Shown here: positions 1-12,378 of the stretch, in pieces
How positions within the stretch are numbered: position 1 is the first letter of the stretch
How the letters are laid out: each line of letters begins with the position of its first letter
Assembly: GCA_022695795.1 (NCBI GenBank)
Contig: MU404115.1
Location: 186,001-250,000, forward strand
Reading direction: 5' to 3'
From: Biscogniauxia marginata
Taxonomy: Eukaryota; Ascomycota; Sordariomycetes; Xylariales; Xylariaceae
DNA length: 64,000 bases
Program-made: the position numbers and the translations under genes
Notes under the pieces: model-generated
Database searches by the model: none
What the model saw: only the letters and a program-made list of their open reading frames with translations
What the model was told of the DNA's origin: nothing

Positions 1-1393
1 GCTTCATCACCGTGTGTAGGTCTAGCCAGGCGTCCGGAACAGGCCGGCCAGTGCTGTAGCTGAAGTAGGCAATGCCCAACATAGTCGACTCGGTATAGCC
101 ATCCGCGCAATGTATCAGGATCTTCCGCGGCCGGCACGAGTCCACTTCTGCCGCTTCGGAGCCGTCAGACATATTCGAGTCCCCATCAAAATCATGATCT
201 GCCTTGGGTGGCAGCGTTCCGTGGGCGAGGTGCCAGATCCATTTACAGGTGTCTAGAATACCATCGGCTTCGGCGTGAGACCATGTCGGTGGGAGAATAC
301 TTCCCGAGGAAGGAAAGTCGAGGTACGGATGTTTAACACCGTCGTTCGGTCCCTCGGCGATAGCCTGCAACACGGCAGGGTTTAGCCGGCCAAGGTCGCT
401 GCATTCGATAAGAACATCGTACCTCTGTTCCTCCTCGCCGGCCGGTTCCGGAGTTGGCCCCAGCCATACATTGTAGGATATCTCGGATGCTTTCGTCATC
501 GCATACATCTCGGTCCTCTCCTGGTGGAAGAAGTCGAGAACAGCGCCTGTAAGATGCCCTGCCGAATTTACCGCTACAACTTCCCCGTACTCGTTTTCAA
601 AGTCGGCAAAGGGGCTAACGCAAATAAATGTATTGTAATCTGGAATGGGATGGCCCTGGCTTCTATGCTTCTCACGCCATTTCGATTGCGCTGATGCAAT
701 TTCCCATCCCAGTTTCCGGACCATGGAAGCATCGTCGCCATACACGATAATGTCCGAGGTCACGGCCGTCTTGGCGGTCTGTATCTGGAAGTTTCTTACC
801 GAGAATCCTTCTTTAGGATCAATCTCAACGAACTCGCCACCGTCCGGGCCTGACTGCATGAACTCGTGGGCGGCAATGGCCCCCTTAAGGCGGGCCACGG
901 CAAGATCGCCATCGGCCTTGACGACCGTTAGGCCTCGTAGGCAGCAAGGTGTCTTCCTCAGGGCTTTTTTCCTCGCTATGAAGAAAGATTGTTGGATATG
1001 GTTACTTGGATGTAAGCCATGAAACCACGGGAAGACTTGGGAGGGGTCCGGCAACGGCTGTCTGGCGATGTAGTCTATGGCGGCTGCCACATCTCCAGCG
1101 TCTATCTCGAAGGTGCAGAGAGGCCCGGATTCCAAACGAGCATATGCGTCCGGAGGATGCAGAAGAGACGGGCGTCGGCATTCATCTCGTGCCGGAGACG
1201 GTGGGGGAGTATTGGGTTCCTGCACGGGAGCCGGGCCTGTGGGACAAACTGGAAGGTGTTTGTTAGGGATGGGAGTAGCACACGGCACCTGCTGGGTATC
1301 AATAGTCTCAAGAGCTATGGGAGACGATAGCGCGACGATGCCGGGGGAGGATCTGTGTGGCGGGATCGGTCTAGGGAGGGCGATCGTAGCCAT
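1..1393 (-). CDS. pps1: Pps1-type dual-specificity protein phosphatase, C-terminus cut off by window start
   Basis: Reading the minus strand from the ATG at 1393 gives one open frame of 464 codons that runs off the window start. The phosphatase signature HCADGYTES is encoded at about 97-112, with the nucleophilic cysteine at residue 429 (bases 107-109). It fits the HCxxGxxxS loop of tyrosine and dual-specificity phosphatases, and HCADGYTES is typical of yeast Pps1. The middle part (VFPWFHGLHPSNH near residues 120-135, then SPFADFENEYG) also resembles the fungal Pps1 family. Yeast Pps1 removes phosphate from Tyr and Ser/Thr and affects S phase; that role is taken from the family. The N-terminal 90 residues are proline- and serine-rich and low in complexity. 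The frame stays open upstream to 1636 without an ATG, so an upstream exon is possible. The catalytic loop is present, but the last part of the domain lies outside the window. Confidence 0.85.
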   Translation of the reverse strand, partial: MATIALPRPIPPHRSSPGIVALSSPIALETIDTQQVPCATPIPNKHLPVCPTGPAPVQEPNTPPPSPARDECRRPSLLHPPDAYARLESGPLCTFEIDAGDVAAAIDYIARQPLPDPSQVFPWFHGLHPSNHIQQSFFIARKKALRKTPCCLRGLTVVKADGDLAVARLKGAIAAHEFMQSGPDGGEFVEIDPKEGFSVRNFQIQTAKTAVTSDIIVYGDDASMVRKLGWEIASAQSKWREKHRSQGHPIPDYNTFICVSPFADFENEYGEVVAVNSAGHLTGAVLDFFHQERTEMYAMTKASEISYNVWLGPTPEPAGEEEQRYDVLIECSDLGRLNPAVLQAIAEGPNDGVKHPYLDFPSSGSILPPTWSHAEADGILDTCKWIWHLAHGTLPPKADHDFDGDSNMSDGSEAAEVDSCRPRKILIHCADGYTESTMLGIAYFSYSTGRPVPDAWLDLHTVMK

Positions 1394-3872
1394 CGTCCTG
1401 CTTGTGGTCTTGGAGACAGCAGACTTTACGGAGCGACACTCGAGGGCAGAAGTGGTGGCGATGATAAAATGGTCGCGGCTCCGTATGTCATCTGCTATCT
1501 GCTTTAATCCGTCCTCAATGGGCTGAGCAAGCTCCTGTGGGTTCTTATGATCAACTGCGGGGAGAATACTGAATGGGGGGTGGGGGCCCGGGGCGCCGCG
1601 ATGCGAATCGTTTCCACGTCTAAATGGCGACAAGGTTCATGCGTGCCCAGTATTTTACGGCCTATTCGTTCAATGTGTACCGTGGCGATCCTAGTCACAC
1701 GGACACGGTCACGGTCGGGTTGTTCGTGGACTTGGCCGGCTTCTGCCTGTGGGAGTAGGTCGTGTATAAGAGCGAGAGAAAAGAAAAGAGAGGGAGACCG
1801 GGGAGGGGGGAGCAATAAAGGATGCAAGGTAGTAAGTAGGTAGGTCAAGTCGAGTGAGGAGAAAGTCAAGTTGGGCTGGGAGCGGCAACGGGGAGGGTAT
1901 ATCAGATTGTTTCACACATTTCGGCCTAGTCTCGTTGATTGGAGTCGCAGCCTTATCGCAATGCGCCCCCCTGTTATGCAGCAGGTGAAAGCGGCAGATA
2001 AGACGGGGGGACGATGGCGTTAGATTGGCTGGGCAGAACCATGTCTTGAGCCTAGGTACGTTAGATATATTAGATATATTAGATGTGCTAGGTCCAAGTT
2101 AGCAAACAGGATCTGAAACGTATGTAAATGCGAAGGTCTTGGGATCATGTTATGGTGGGAACATCAGTCCTAACTTGACACAACAAGAAGAGGCGATCAT
2201 TCAGACGAAAATGGCCTTGCTGTTTGGCAGATTGATCACGAAAGGTTGAGTGGACCAATGGAATGGGGCGACGGTGATCCGGGGGAACAGGCGAGATAGG
2301 GGCGCCTCAGCTATACCGTATCAAGACTAGAGCCAGAGTCTGTGGACAGTCGGTGTTGCATTAGCCGCCCTCTTTCCAGCCAGCTATACTACCTAACCCA
2401 CTCAGAGACCAGACTACTGCAGTATAGATGCATATCAGTATGGAGAGATGCGTGCCATTGGCGCAGGAGCCCACGACCGTATACCACTATATCAAAGCTC
2501 AAATCTATTTGCCTTTCTCCTCGCAGGTAAAAGTGATAGCCAAGCCGATTGGACTTGTGATTAGTGCTACGCATCCGGAGAATTAAGCTCAACGCTGCGC
2601 TGTAGAGTTTAGTCAAGTGTCGTTCTTCTTGCCCTCCTGTCCTCCCTCTTGTCCTCTTCGATTATTACCTACACGCCTGGTAGGTGCCTGTATCACATGT
2701 ATGTATGCCTACCAAAGCATGGGCGTACCTAAATTTGCTACTCGGGCGAGAGCCAGCTCAGCAGTATAAATGCCGGTATCGATGGAGACATGCACATATT
2801 TACAGTAAGTTCAGATCACGCAAGCCTCCGCATCTCGATGCGTTTCTATATCTAGTGTAGGGATACCTAGGGTATGCTCATACAGGCGCCACGTAAAGGT
2901 GTATCCCGTCTTCAAGATACATCTACTACTATGTATTAGGTATGCACCGTGAATAAAAGCTAGGTACCTACCTAAGGTATGTTTATGTATGATGTAAGCA
3001 GGTGAAACTAGCCAACCTAAAGCAAGAGGGGGCGAATGAGGCGTATAGCTAGCTGGTGGAAGTGCGCTACTGCCTACGGCTGCATATTCCTACGTACATT
3101 ATGTACCTACCTACATTGATACCTGCTGCCTAGTATGATACATATAGAGAATGACGTCTTGGATGTAGGTATAAAGTTATAGCAATAACTACCTAGGTAC
3201 GTGTTTCGACTTCAGACTAGGTATTTTAGTATTCAAAATGTATAATTCGATGGATAATCCAGCGGGAGGTTATAATGATGGGAAAAGTACTCAAATTAAT
3301 CAAAGTTCTCTCCAGCAATATATAGCTGGAGATAGGTAGGTAGAGAATACCTGTCTGGGGAGGAATCTGGCTGGCAGGGTGGGGTGTATTCCGTACTGGG
3401 CCGTACTGGGCACCTACCCAGGTACGTAGTGTAGTTATCCTAGCCCAGGCCACCGGATTATGGGGGTGTCACAAGCAACGCAGGTGGACCAGACTTAGAC
3501 CCGGGACTGCCAGAACCACACACGGGCCCACATGCAGCTCATTCATTCATCAATCAATTCCTTCCCATCACTCAGCCGGTCCACCACGTCATCCCCTTCT
3601 GAAGATACATTTCCACCTGATTCCAGCTTACTTGCTGTCAAACTCGCAAAGGTCGCGACACAGCACAACGTAACTCTCCGATAGGTTCCCGCCTACGATA
3701 CCACGTATTATTGGATAGTCGATGTTTAGCTTACATCGTGTCCGCCTGCCATAGACGCCTGGATAATCCAGCTATGTCCGTCCTTTCCGCCTCTAAAATC
3801 GAGGTCAACCATGTCTCCGTCTCTACCACCGCCGCAGCCTGCTATAACTTCTAGACCGTGAAGAAACCCATC
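1394..3872. other. Intergenic spacer between pps1 and the DDHD gene
   Basis: No supportable gene. The genes on either side point away from each other, so it should hold both promoters. It has a short 9-bp tandem repeat (TTAGATATA-like, about 2063-2085) and several copies of the TAGGTA/TACCTA-type palindromic words found in many spacers here (for example 2961-2980, 3191-3200, 3335-3345, 3410-3425). Reading frames are short and show no recognisable protein pattern. Confidence 0.6.
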
Positions 3873-6800
3873 ATGCCTCCGACGAGTAATACCTACTTTG
3901 GGGAGCCTCCCCGGCCTCACAATTTCGGCTCTAAGTGTCGTCTTGCCCCAGTGTCCAGTCCCTTCTCTGCCGAGCAGCTCGACCACGTCCCTCCCGTCAA
4001 AGCCCAATATTTTTATATGTCGCCTATTCCCATAGACGACCCCCTCTCCACCTCCACGATTGCCGCAACCACCGATCCAAAAACTGCCCGGAGCAGCTTC
4101 CAGCCCTTTTCGCCCGGCGATAACAATGCCTTGGAGAAGGCTTGGCTGAGTCTCGCCTCGGACGAATACCATCGCAATCATGTCCAGGCTCGCCGTAATC
4201 GGAGCCCTAGCCCTTCCCTTGCTATAGCCAATGCCAAAAAGCTTGGTTTTATTACACATGATCTGGCTGTAAAGCATGCCGAGAAACACGCACGCGAAGG
4301 TTCATCACGGGATGTCGTGCCCCCCGTTGATGAATCCTTGTCCGTTTCCGACTCTGCAGTGTCTCTATGTTGCTCTGAGCTTTTGGTCGACGTCGGTGTT
4401 GCGCTGCGAGCGTCTTTTTGTGCTCTTGCGCGCAGGAGGCTACATTCACTAGACAGGGAGAGCGTCGCTCAGGCCGTCATGGCCGAGATGAAAACTATAC
4501 GTACGAATCCGTCAGCTTCTGCCCTCGAGAACCGCGAGAGCGCTTCAGGCTTGGCTATCGGCCACCCGAGAGCTGAATCTCTAATAAAGTCTCACATTGA
4601 ACAGGAGCCCAGCAGCCGGCCCTCTAGCACCGGAGGCTCGGCAGATGCCCGGGGCCGTCAGCACTCGAGGGTCAGGTCTCAATCGCAGGCGGCAGCCCAT
4701 ACCCCCCCTGTTGAAATAAGTACCAGTGCGCCAACATACACCAGATCCTCGCTTGCAAATGACGGGATCTCGGGTAGGCCGTTTGTTCGCGTGGGCACAC
4801 CAGAGACTCCAGTTCTATCCCCGCCATCACCACTGCCGTTAAACACCTCTTCGAATTCGAATACCAAGGCCGCCGAGGAGAAAAAATACTATGAAAATAA
4901 GTCGAATCTTCCATCCGATGAGTTGCCGTCACCACGGCCAGAAACGAGGAGAAAGTCATCAGGGGGCTCTATAGACGTCCCAGTTGGTGTGTCAAAGTTA
5001 CGTATGTGCACTCGAGTTCACTCATTTTCCTACAAGCAGACTGGCTACGTGTACTTCAGCCACTTGCGGGTTGCGATAGTCCATCTCTTACCGTATAAAT
5101 ATTGAGAATATTTCTAGATAGGACAAAAACTGACAGCTCGTGTATAGACGAAGTAACTCTCCCAGCACTACAGATGAAGCCCATATATTGGTCCCCCGTC
5201 AATGATCTTGCCACGGTACTACGGGCCACGTGGTTTTATCGGTAAATATTGGCTTCCATCTTCAAGTATAAATGAATTTGCTAACCCAATATAGAGACGA
5301 CATGAGACCCGTTGACCCCACGGTTGCTAACCAGCTCGAGGCTGGCTACCGGGAGCTAAAACCCCATACCGAGACCTGGAATGATGAATTAAGGTGTGCC
5401 GTAGAGGTTGGTCCTTTGGGTGAGGAAAAGGTGTCTCATCCTTTGTGGCCAAAAGCGCCAAGCTCGTCTGTGAATAAGAAAGAGAATATCCTGGAGCCTC
5501 TGGTGTCCAGCAACCCCTTTTGTGCTACTCGCTGTTTCCGTGGCGAGGCGGCCGCGGAGGGAAGCCTGATACCAGCCTCAAACGAGGACAATTCATATAC
5601 GTCACCGACTCACAAAAAGTTTGAACAGTATCATGTTATTTATAAGGACGCAACGATAGCATTCCTATTAAAGCCAAGCTTAAAGCCCTCTGCATACTAC
5701 GGGCGCCGACCAGTAGCAAAGATAATCAGGGGCCTCACCATCGGAATCCCGGTTGTCCGTGGTTTTGATTACGACGCATGGCTGAAAAGGCATCAAAAGA
5801 AACAAACACAACCACATAGTATCCAGCAGACGGGATCCATCGGCTCCAGTGACCGCCCAGATGATGTCTGCTTAGCTTGCAAAGCGGACCAGGAACGTGG
5901 TCAGGTCACAGATCTTGTTTTAGTCACCCACGGCATTGGTCAGAAGTTAGCAGAGCGGGTAGAAAATTATCATTTTACTCACGCTATCAACGCATTTCGC
6001 CGCGCGGTAAATATCGAGCTTGGGAGTGATGTTGTCAGAGCGGCGCTTCGCGAGGGACAAAATGGGATAATGGTCTTGCCAGTGAATTGGAGGCAGAATC
6101 TTTCCTTTGAGGACGGCGGTCCCATGAGGGAGGAAGACAAAGCTTACTACACCCCGGAAGGCTTCAGCTTGAAAGATATCGAACCCAAGACCATTCCTGC
6201 AGTTCGAAGCATGATATCTGATGTCATGTTTGATATTCCGTTCTACATGTCGCATCACAAGCCCAAGATGGTCGCCGCGCTTGTCGGCGAAGCAAACCGT
6301 GTCTATCGACTTTGGTGCCAGAACAATCCAGGCTTCTCAGAGCATGGACGAGTTCATCTTATCGGTCACTCATTAGGTAGTGTGATGGCAATTGAAGTCT
6401 TGTCAAGACAGCCGACCATAATCCCTGCTTTACAACTCACGAAACCACCCCGGCTAGATTTCTTCGAGTTCGATACGAAGAACCTGTTCCTATTAGGTAG
6501 TCCGGCTGCGTTCTTTTTACTGCTGGAGAGGGGTATGCTTTTACCTCGGAGAGGGCGTCTCAAACCAGGAGCTAACCCCGCTGATACCGTATCAAAAGAC
6601 GTCGTCGGGAACGCAGGTCTGTTCGGCTGTCTAGCGGTTGATAACATCTATAACATCTTAGCTCGAGAGGACGCCGTCGCGTACTTGCTGAACGGTACCT
6701 TAGATCCTATGTATGCGGCGAGCTTAAAGACTGCCTATGTCCCAAGCGTATCGCCATCTATCCTGCAGTCTATGGGCAACGCAGTGAGAAGCTTTGTTCC

Positions 6801-7158
6801 TGGAGCATCACCCTCGCCGGCGAGTGCGGGAAATCCTGCACTTGTTAAGCCTCCGACATTTCGCCTTCCCTCGCAGCTTGAGCTTGAAGTCCACGATTTC
6901 ACGCGCGAGGATGTTGCCGAAAAGAAGGCATTTCTCCTCAACGACAACGGCCAGATTGACTACTTCTTACGATCTGGTGGCGGCCCGCTCGAATTACAGT
7001 ACTTGAATATGCTAAGCGCACACTCTAGCTACTGGGCTAATCATGACTTGGTCCGCATGTTATGCATGGAGATCGGAAGAGAGCCTGGCAAAGCGAATAC
7101 CCTGCCAGCGATGAGGGCAGTGAAAATCACAAAGCGGAACCTTCCATCACTAATTTAA
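3873..7158 (+). CDS. DDHD-domain phospholipase (PA-PLA1 family)
   Basis: Three exons, 3873-5001, 5148-5241 and 5295-7158, joined at GTATGT...TAG and GTAAAT...TAG, give one frame of 1028 residues. The joins were chosen because they restore a conserved stretch (MKPIYWSPVNDLATVLRATW) that is split in the genomic sequence. The lipase elbow GHSLG has its serine at residue 767 (bases 6370-6372). The C-terminal third has the spaced Asp, Asp, His and Asp residues of the DDHD domain (IDYFL near 963, AHSSYW near 984). The family removes a fatty acid from phosphatidic acid and related lipids on ER, Golgi or mitochondrial membranes; the substrate here is inferred. The N-terminal half is poorly conserved and serine-rich apart from a YFYMSPIPIDDPL motif. 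No signal peptide or obvious membrane segment is seen. The frame is open a little upstream of 3873 but has no ATG, and an in-frame stop lies at 3852. An extra 5' exon is not excluded. Confidence 0.88.
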
Positions 7159-10100
7159 CCAACTGCATGGGCGAAGTCCAGATACACACCATCACATGTC
7201 TACCATACATCGGCGTTGTTGGGGTTTGATTTATGGAACTAGAAGAGCATTGTATACTTCGAATACCCACTGTCTTATTTTCCCTTGATGCCTTTTGTTC
7301 CAATGGGGGCTTGATAGACTATTTGTAAGATCGCCTGCAAATGATCAGCGAGAACATGCCGATGAACGGGCCATGAAGCCTTTTTAAACCACCTTATTAA
7401 TTAATGTAACAAAGTTGTGTCGATTTGCTTTCCTATCTAGATCAGCGTTTGAGCTCCCATATGTCCTAAACTAGTACTTAATCCTGAGCGCTGCATATAT
7501 AGATTACGCTTGCTCGCGTACCGGTATATACTGTTTTCTCTAAGACTACTCGGCTCTCAAGTCGACAGGTTATATATAATACTACTTCCTTGAGGCGGCA
7601 ACAAATCAGGAGATCCTTACGTCTGTGGTATTTTACACATGGTCACCCTACTGGTTTCAAGTGATCTGACACCATGCAGACAGTTTCAATGCCACGTTCG
7701 GTTCCTTGTATGCAAGCCACCTACGCCGCCGGAACAGCCCTAATTAGACCGGGGACGTCACATCTATGGCTATTGCTAGCCCTAATCAGTCAATCTGGTA
7801 CCTTCTGCAGGATGTGCCTCTGCCATACTTGCATCTCAAGTGGCATTATATGTCCTGTGAATGAATACCGACTTGACAGTCGTGGGTCATGATAGTCACC
7901 AGCATCTCGAATAGGGGTAAATGAGACTTTTGTGTGAAAGGAAGTGGGCTAGATAGGAATACCTAACTATTTTATAAGTTAACAATATTTATTCTTAAAT
8001 GTCTTGCGTAGGGTATACGGGCCCTTCATAATAGCGCATGTGTCTCCCTATCTGCCGGAATTACACTGTGAACCTAGGGCCATCTAGGATGGTGAACCTC
8101 ACCACATCAACAAAAGTCTAACCTACATGTGCCGGTTAAAGCTTGTGGTCACCAAGACGATACTATCAAGGCCAACCGTCCAACCAAGTGTAGATGGCCG
8201 CTGTGACTTAAAAACCGCGAGATCGGATACGAGAATTGGCAAGCTCTCCTGTCTAAAGTGGTGGAAACCTATAGCATTGGTCGACCCGTAACTGACGGCA
8301 GCAGCTCCGTGGTCACCACTGATTACAAAGCGGGCATGCGCGGAATTTTACCGTCTGGGCGGCGCGATAAAAAAAGGGTGTATAGCTTTTATCATCGTCG
8401 CCCACGTGCATGATTGCCACCAATTCCTCTGTACCGCGTAGCCATATAGACAAGGGGGTGTTAAGAAATCCACACCAGGCCATGTTTCCATGGGTCTGAC
8501 GAGGACCTGGCAGGAATTTCTTGGTATCATTGTCATTGTCGAAGACTTTGCTACTCGGTGCTTTGTCCCTCCTCCCCCCCTTAGGTATGTAGCAGCGCTG
8601 TTTCTCTGTTCATTTCATACCCGTGTATTAGACATCGCGGTATAGGATGGCGACAGTGGAGACATACGAGACCCACCCCCTCGACGTGCCCACGAGGCTG
8701 ACTGCCGTCTCGTCATTATAAAGGTACGGCGTGGACAATCATATAGTTAGCTATGGAGCAGCGGCTTTTGAGGCCAAGAGCGCTGGATCTAGTCAACCCT
8801 TGTCCCATTTAACGCAGTCGCGCGGGTCTTCATTCGTGAAGCTATTCATGTGTTGTGGGCGGCAGTATGCCTCGTCTTATAGTCTACACTACGTAGAGGA
8901 ATCCCCTCTAAAGCGACGTTATGCTTCCTTGGAATAGAGGAAGGGGCTTAGTTCGAGTGGTGTACTCATTTGTACGATTGTCTAAGTCAATCCTTAGTCG
9001 CGATATCGAAAGCAACAGAGAATTGCACCCAGACGCGTGCAATCTACCTTGGATGAATTGGTTTTATTTTCATTCTTCACTCTTGGGGGGGAGGGGTTTG
9101 TTGAAGCAAGCCGTTACAGCATGGTTAATTCAGCTGGCATCGGTTCTCGAGTCCTGAACCGCGAAAGACAGTCTTGGAAATTGGGAATCGAATCTATAGC
9201 TTCGCCACGCTGGCAGGGTATGACCCTGGCCTTGTACTTACACTATGGACCTTACTACTTAGCTCGCATATGGAGCGAATCACGACCCGGCATCTGCTCA
9301 GGAAAACGTCGAAGCTTTTCTCTCCTCTTTCCAGCTGCGGGTCTATGGGTTCAGAGCGTAAAATGATACATAATCGAACGATGAGCTGTGATCCGGATGT
9401 CGCTCCATCGGGTCCTCGGCCTCCGGACCTTACCCCGGCATTCTGGCTCCTTCTGCAGAGTCTTCCCTTTGCCAAGACATAATTTCAGCACGGATGTACA
9501 ATATGTGTACATGTGTATACGTATTATCCATGATGATGTCGATAGAACTGCGTGGCCCTGAAAGAGCACCTTCGTTTGTCATACCAGGGTATCACTCCGT
9601 CGGTCTGTACACACGCCGTCTACTAATAATGGATTCAGAGAACAAGTATTCTTTTTTTTAGTCACGGGTTCGGTTAAGTCACTTATATCCGGAGTCGGAG
9701 GTCAGCCGGGGCTTTTCTTTTTCGGTTGGGAAACCCAGTCTCCGATAACGATCTTTATTCCCTTCCCTAGATAACTTGCAGGCTTCCACGAGTCGGTATC
9801 GAGCAAGATTGGGGACGTGCGCAGATTACAAAAACACGGGGGACTATGGTGTACATACCATAGTTACATTAGGTAAAGAAAGGAAAGCAAAAGAGAACTA
9901 AGGCAGGAATTTGCGAGGATATGGGTCTTTCCCCGGGTTGGGTCCCCCTTGCCCCGTTCCCCTTGTCGCCAACTTGATGCTATTACTGCCCACGAGCTAA
10001 CATGCAAAATTACAGTTCTGACTGTTCACCTTCTACGGATCACGGCAACTAGATAGATACGCCAGGAATATTGCTTGTAGCATGGCTGTAACAGTCGTGA

Positions 10101-12358
10101 TAGATACTAGTGTAGGGAATCTATTTAATTATTTTGGTTGGTTTCATATATACCGCTCTCTCCCATACGCGCAGTGTGTTAATCAAGGAGATGCTATAGA
10201 TTACGCACAGGGCAGACAAGAGCTTATGACTATTCATTATTTTTCACATGTAAATCTTCAAACCCCCGCCTGAACGTTATACTACAGGCTATAGATATTT
10301 CAGCTCGACCCTTAATAATGCCATCGAACGTCAACGTCAAAGTCCTCGCATCGTGGCTGTCATGCCATGTTGGTGATCAGACATCAGGCGGAACTCTCAA
10401 CCAAGGCCTTTCCGAGTGCCTAGCATACTCGTTGGCAGGGATTAGTTCTGGCGCGGTGCCGTTCTAATTCAATGAAGAAGTAGATATCTTTGTCTTGTAG
10501 ATATCGAGAACTAAGCGTCATCCCCCTGATAGGCGATAGCGAGTTTGATTGCCTCCTTTTTCTTTCTTACCAGATATGAGAGACGCCAACATTATTCCTT
10601 CGGGATTGATACACCCCAGGACCCTACATACCAGCAGGTACTAAATGCGACAGTATCTCCTATGTATAGTCTACAAATAATTTCTCACCCTTGGAGGAAA
10701 AAAAAAGAAATCGGAGCTTGGATCGGAAAGCCTAACGTGTTAAATGAGAAATATTAGCTCCGTTCCGGCTTGTGATAGCTAACGTCCTGGCGTCTGATAT
10801 GATATTTTCTTTCGCTACTGTGTGCCTTTTGTAGCCTCTCTCTTGCCTTTGGCGTGACCTGGAGACCCGGCCTTTGGGAGCGTGTATGTACTTATTAGTT
10901 TCGCTCTCTCCACCCCCCTTTCTCGTCCCCTCAGAGACTGCGCTGCATTCTGCAAGGACGAAGACACCTGCCGTATCAGACACCGGACGGTCGGGTCGGG
11001 TCAGGTCAGACTGACATGTTGCATTAGCCTTACAAGTCTTTAGCGGAACAATGGACTTAAGGGGTTTAGAAAGCCGCTTCCTGGAGATTATGACCTCCTT
11101 AACAAAGAATAAGTCCGTAGGGCCGAAGATGGAGCGACTTACAAGGCCGAAAAGAGAAGAAGAATAAGAAGACGGGGGTTATTATTATTAATTACTTTCT
11201 TAACATTTTTCTGGTCTCCCCTTTCATCTCTGCTTGGCCCTTTCTCTCGAGTTTCTTTGTAGGATAGCAGCAGCAGTAAGATTAGTTTCTTGTCAGGAAG
11301 GCTGCCTCTATGCCTTGAATCCGATAGGTTTGGTATGGTCTATATTTCGAACTACCGCCATGTGTCATGCCACACTCACCTCCCCCGGCCCTACTCAGGG
11401 AAAGGATCTAATATTCTTATTCATCTTGTGCCTCCCCCGGAACGGAACTAGAGTAATATATGTTACCCGTGGGATCGGGACGCCGCGTGGATGGATACGC
11501 AGCATGTATGTATGTAGGTCTGTATGCGCTATCGCCGCCGCAACATGTAAGATCAAGTAGGAAAGGGGGTAGATGTGGGTGTGTGACACATGAAGAAAGC
11601 CCTCTCAGCCCTGTGGTGTGGATTGTGCGGCCTTATACAAGTCTTATGGTACCTGCCCAATGAACGGCTGAGGCTGTGCTGCCAACACGATGGTAATATA
11701 CGATCATCCTTTGCCGTTGGTTATCACGCATACTACAGGACTTGAGTTACACCATCGGTCGTGCGTGGAAAGGTAGAAAAGGAGTGTGGGTAGGAGTGTC
11801 ACTCTGGTTTATAAACCACGGGGGGTGTTGAACACCATGATGTAGAGAAGACAGCTTAGGTGCTTGACGGCGTGAGAAGGTTTTCATGATGACTACGGGA
11901 CGGAATGGTGATCAAACTTCCTCTTTGGTATTCTCGAGATGATTAAATGTACCTGGTGTATAGCAGGTACTGCTTAACTTAGGTGTTTTAGTTGTTAGAT
12001 GCCATTCACAGGGCAAGAAACATGGCTAGACTAGGTATATATATGTGCATAACGAAGGGCGGCTGAACAGAATGCTTATAAGCTTACATGATTTATTATA
12101 TGTTTCGCTGTGACAGGTACGTAGGTAGGAAAATATAGCTATATCTCACATCTCATGGGGCGGGCAGGGGGCGGGCAGGGGCTATTTTCTTTATGAGGAA
12201 AAAAACGAGGGCAAACCCCGACGGCAGCTGATTGCGCATGAGTTCGATATCGAGCGGTTGATGGGTTAGCCACATGTGTGTGTAATGCTAGACAATGAGA
12301 GAGGGGTGGGTACGCAGGTTGGTAGGTTGGTTGCGTAGAACTGCGCTGTGTCTCTGAC

Positions 12359-12378
12359 TCTCTCTCTCTCTCTCTCTT
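12359..12378. repeat. TC dinucleotide microsatellite
   Basis: About ten uninterrupted TC units in non-coding DNA. Confidence 0.85.

Noticed and set aside
3858..3872. Upstream extension of the DDHD gene beginning at 3858
   Set aside because: The codon there is GTG, not ATG. The first in-frame ATG is at 3873.
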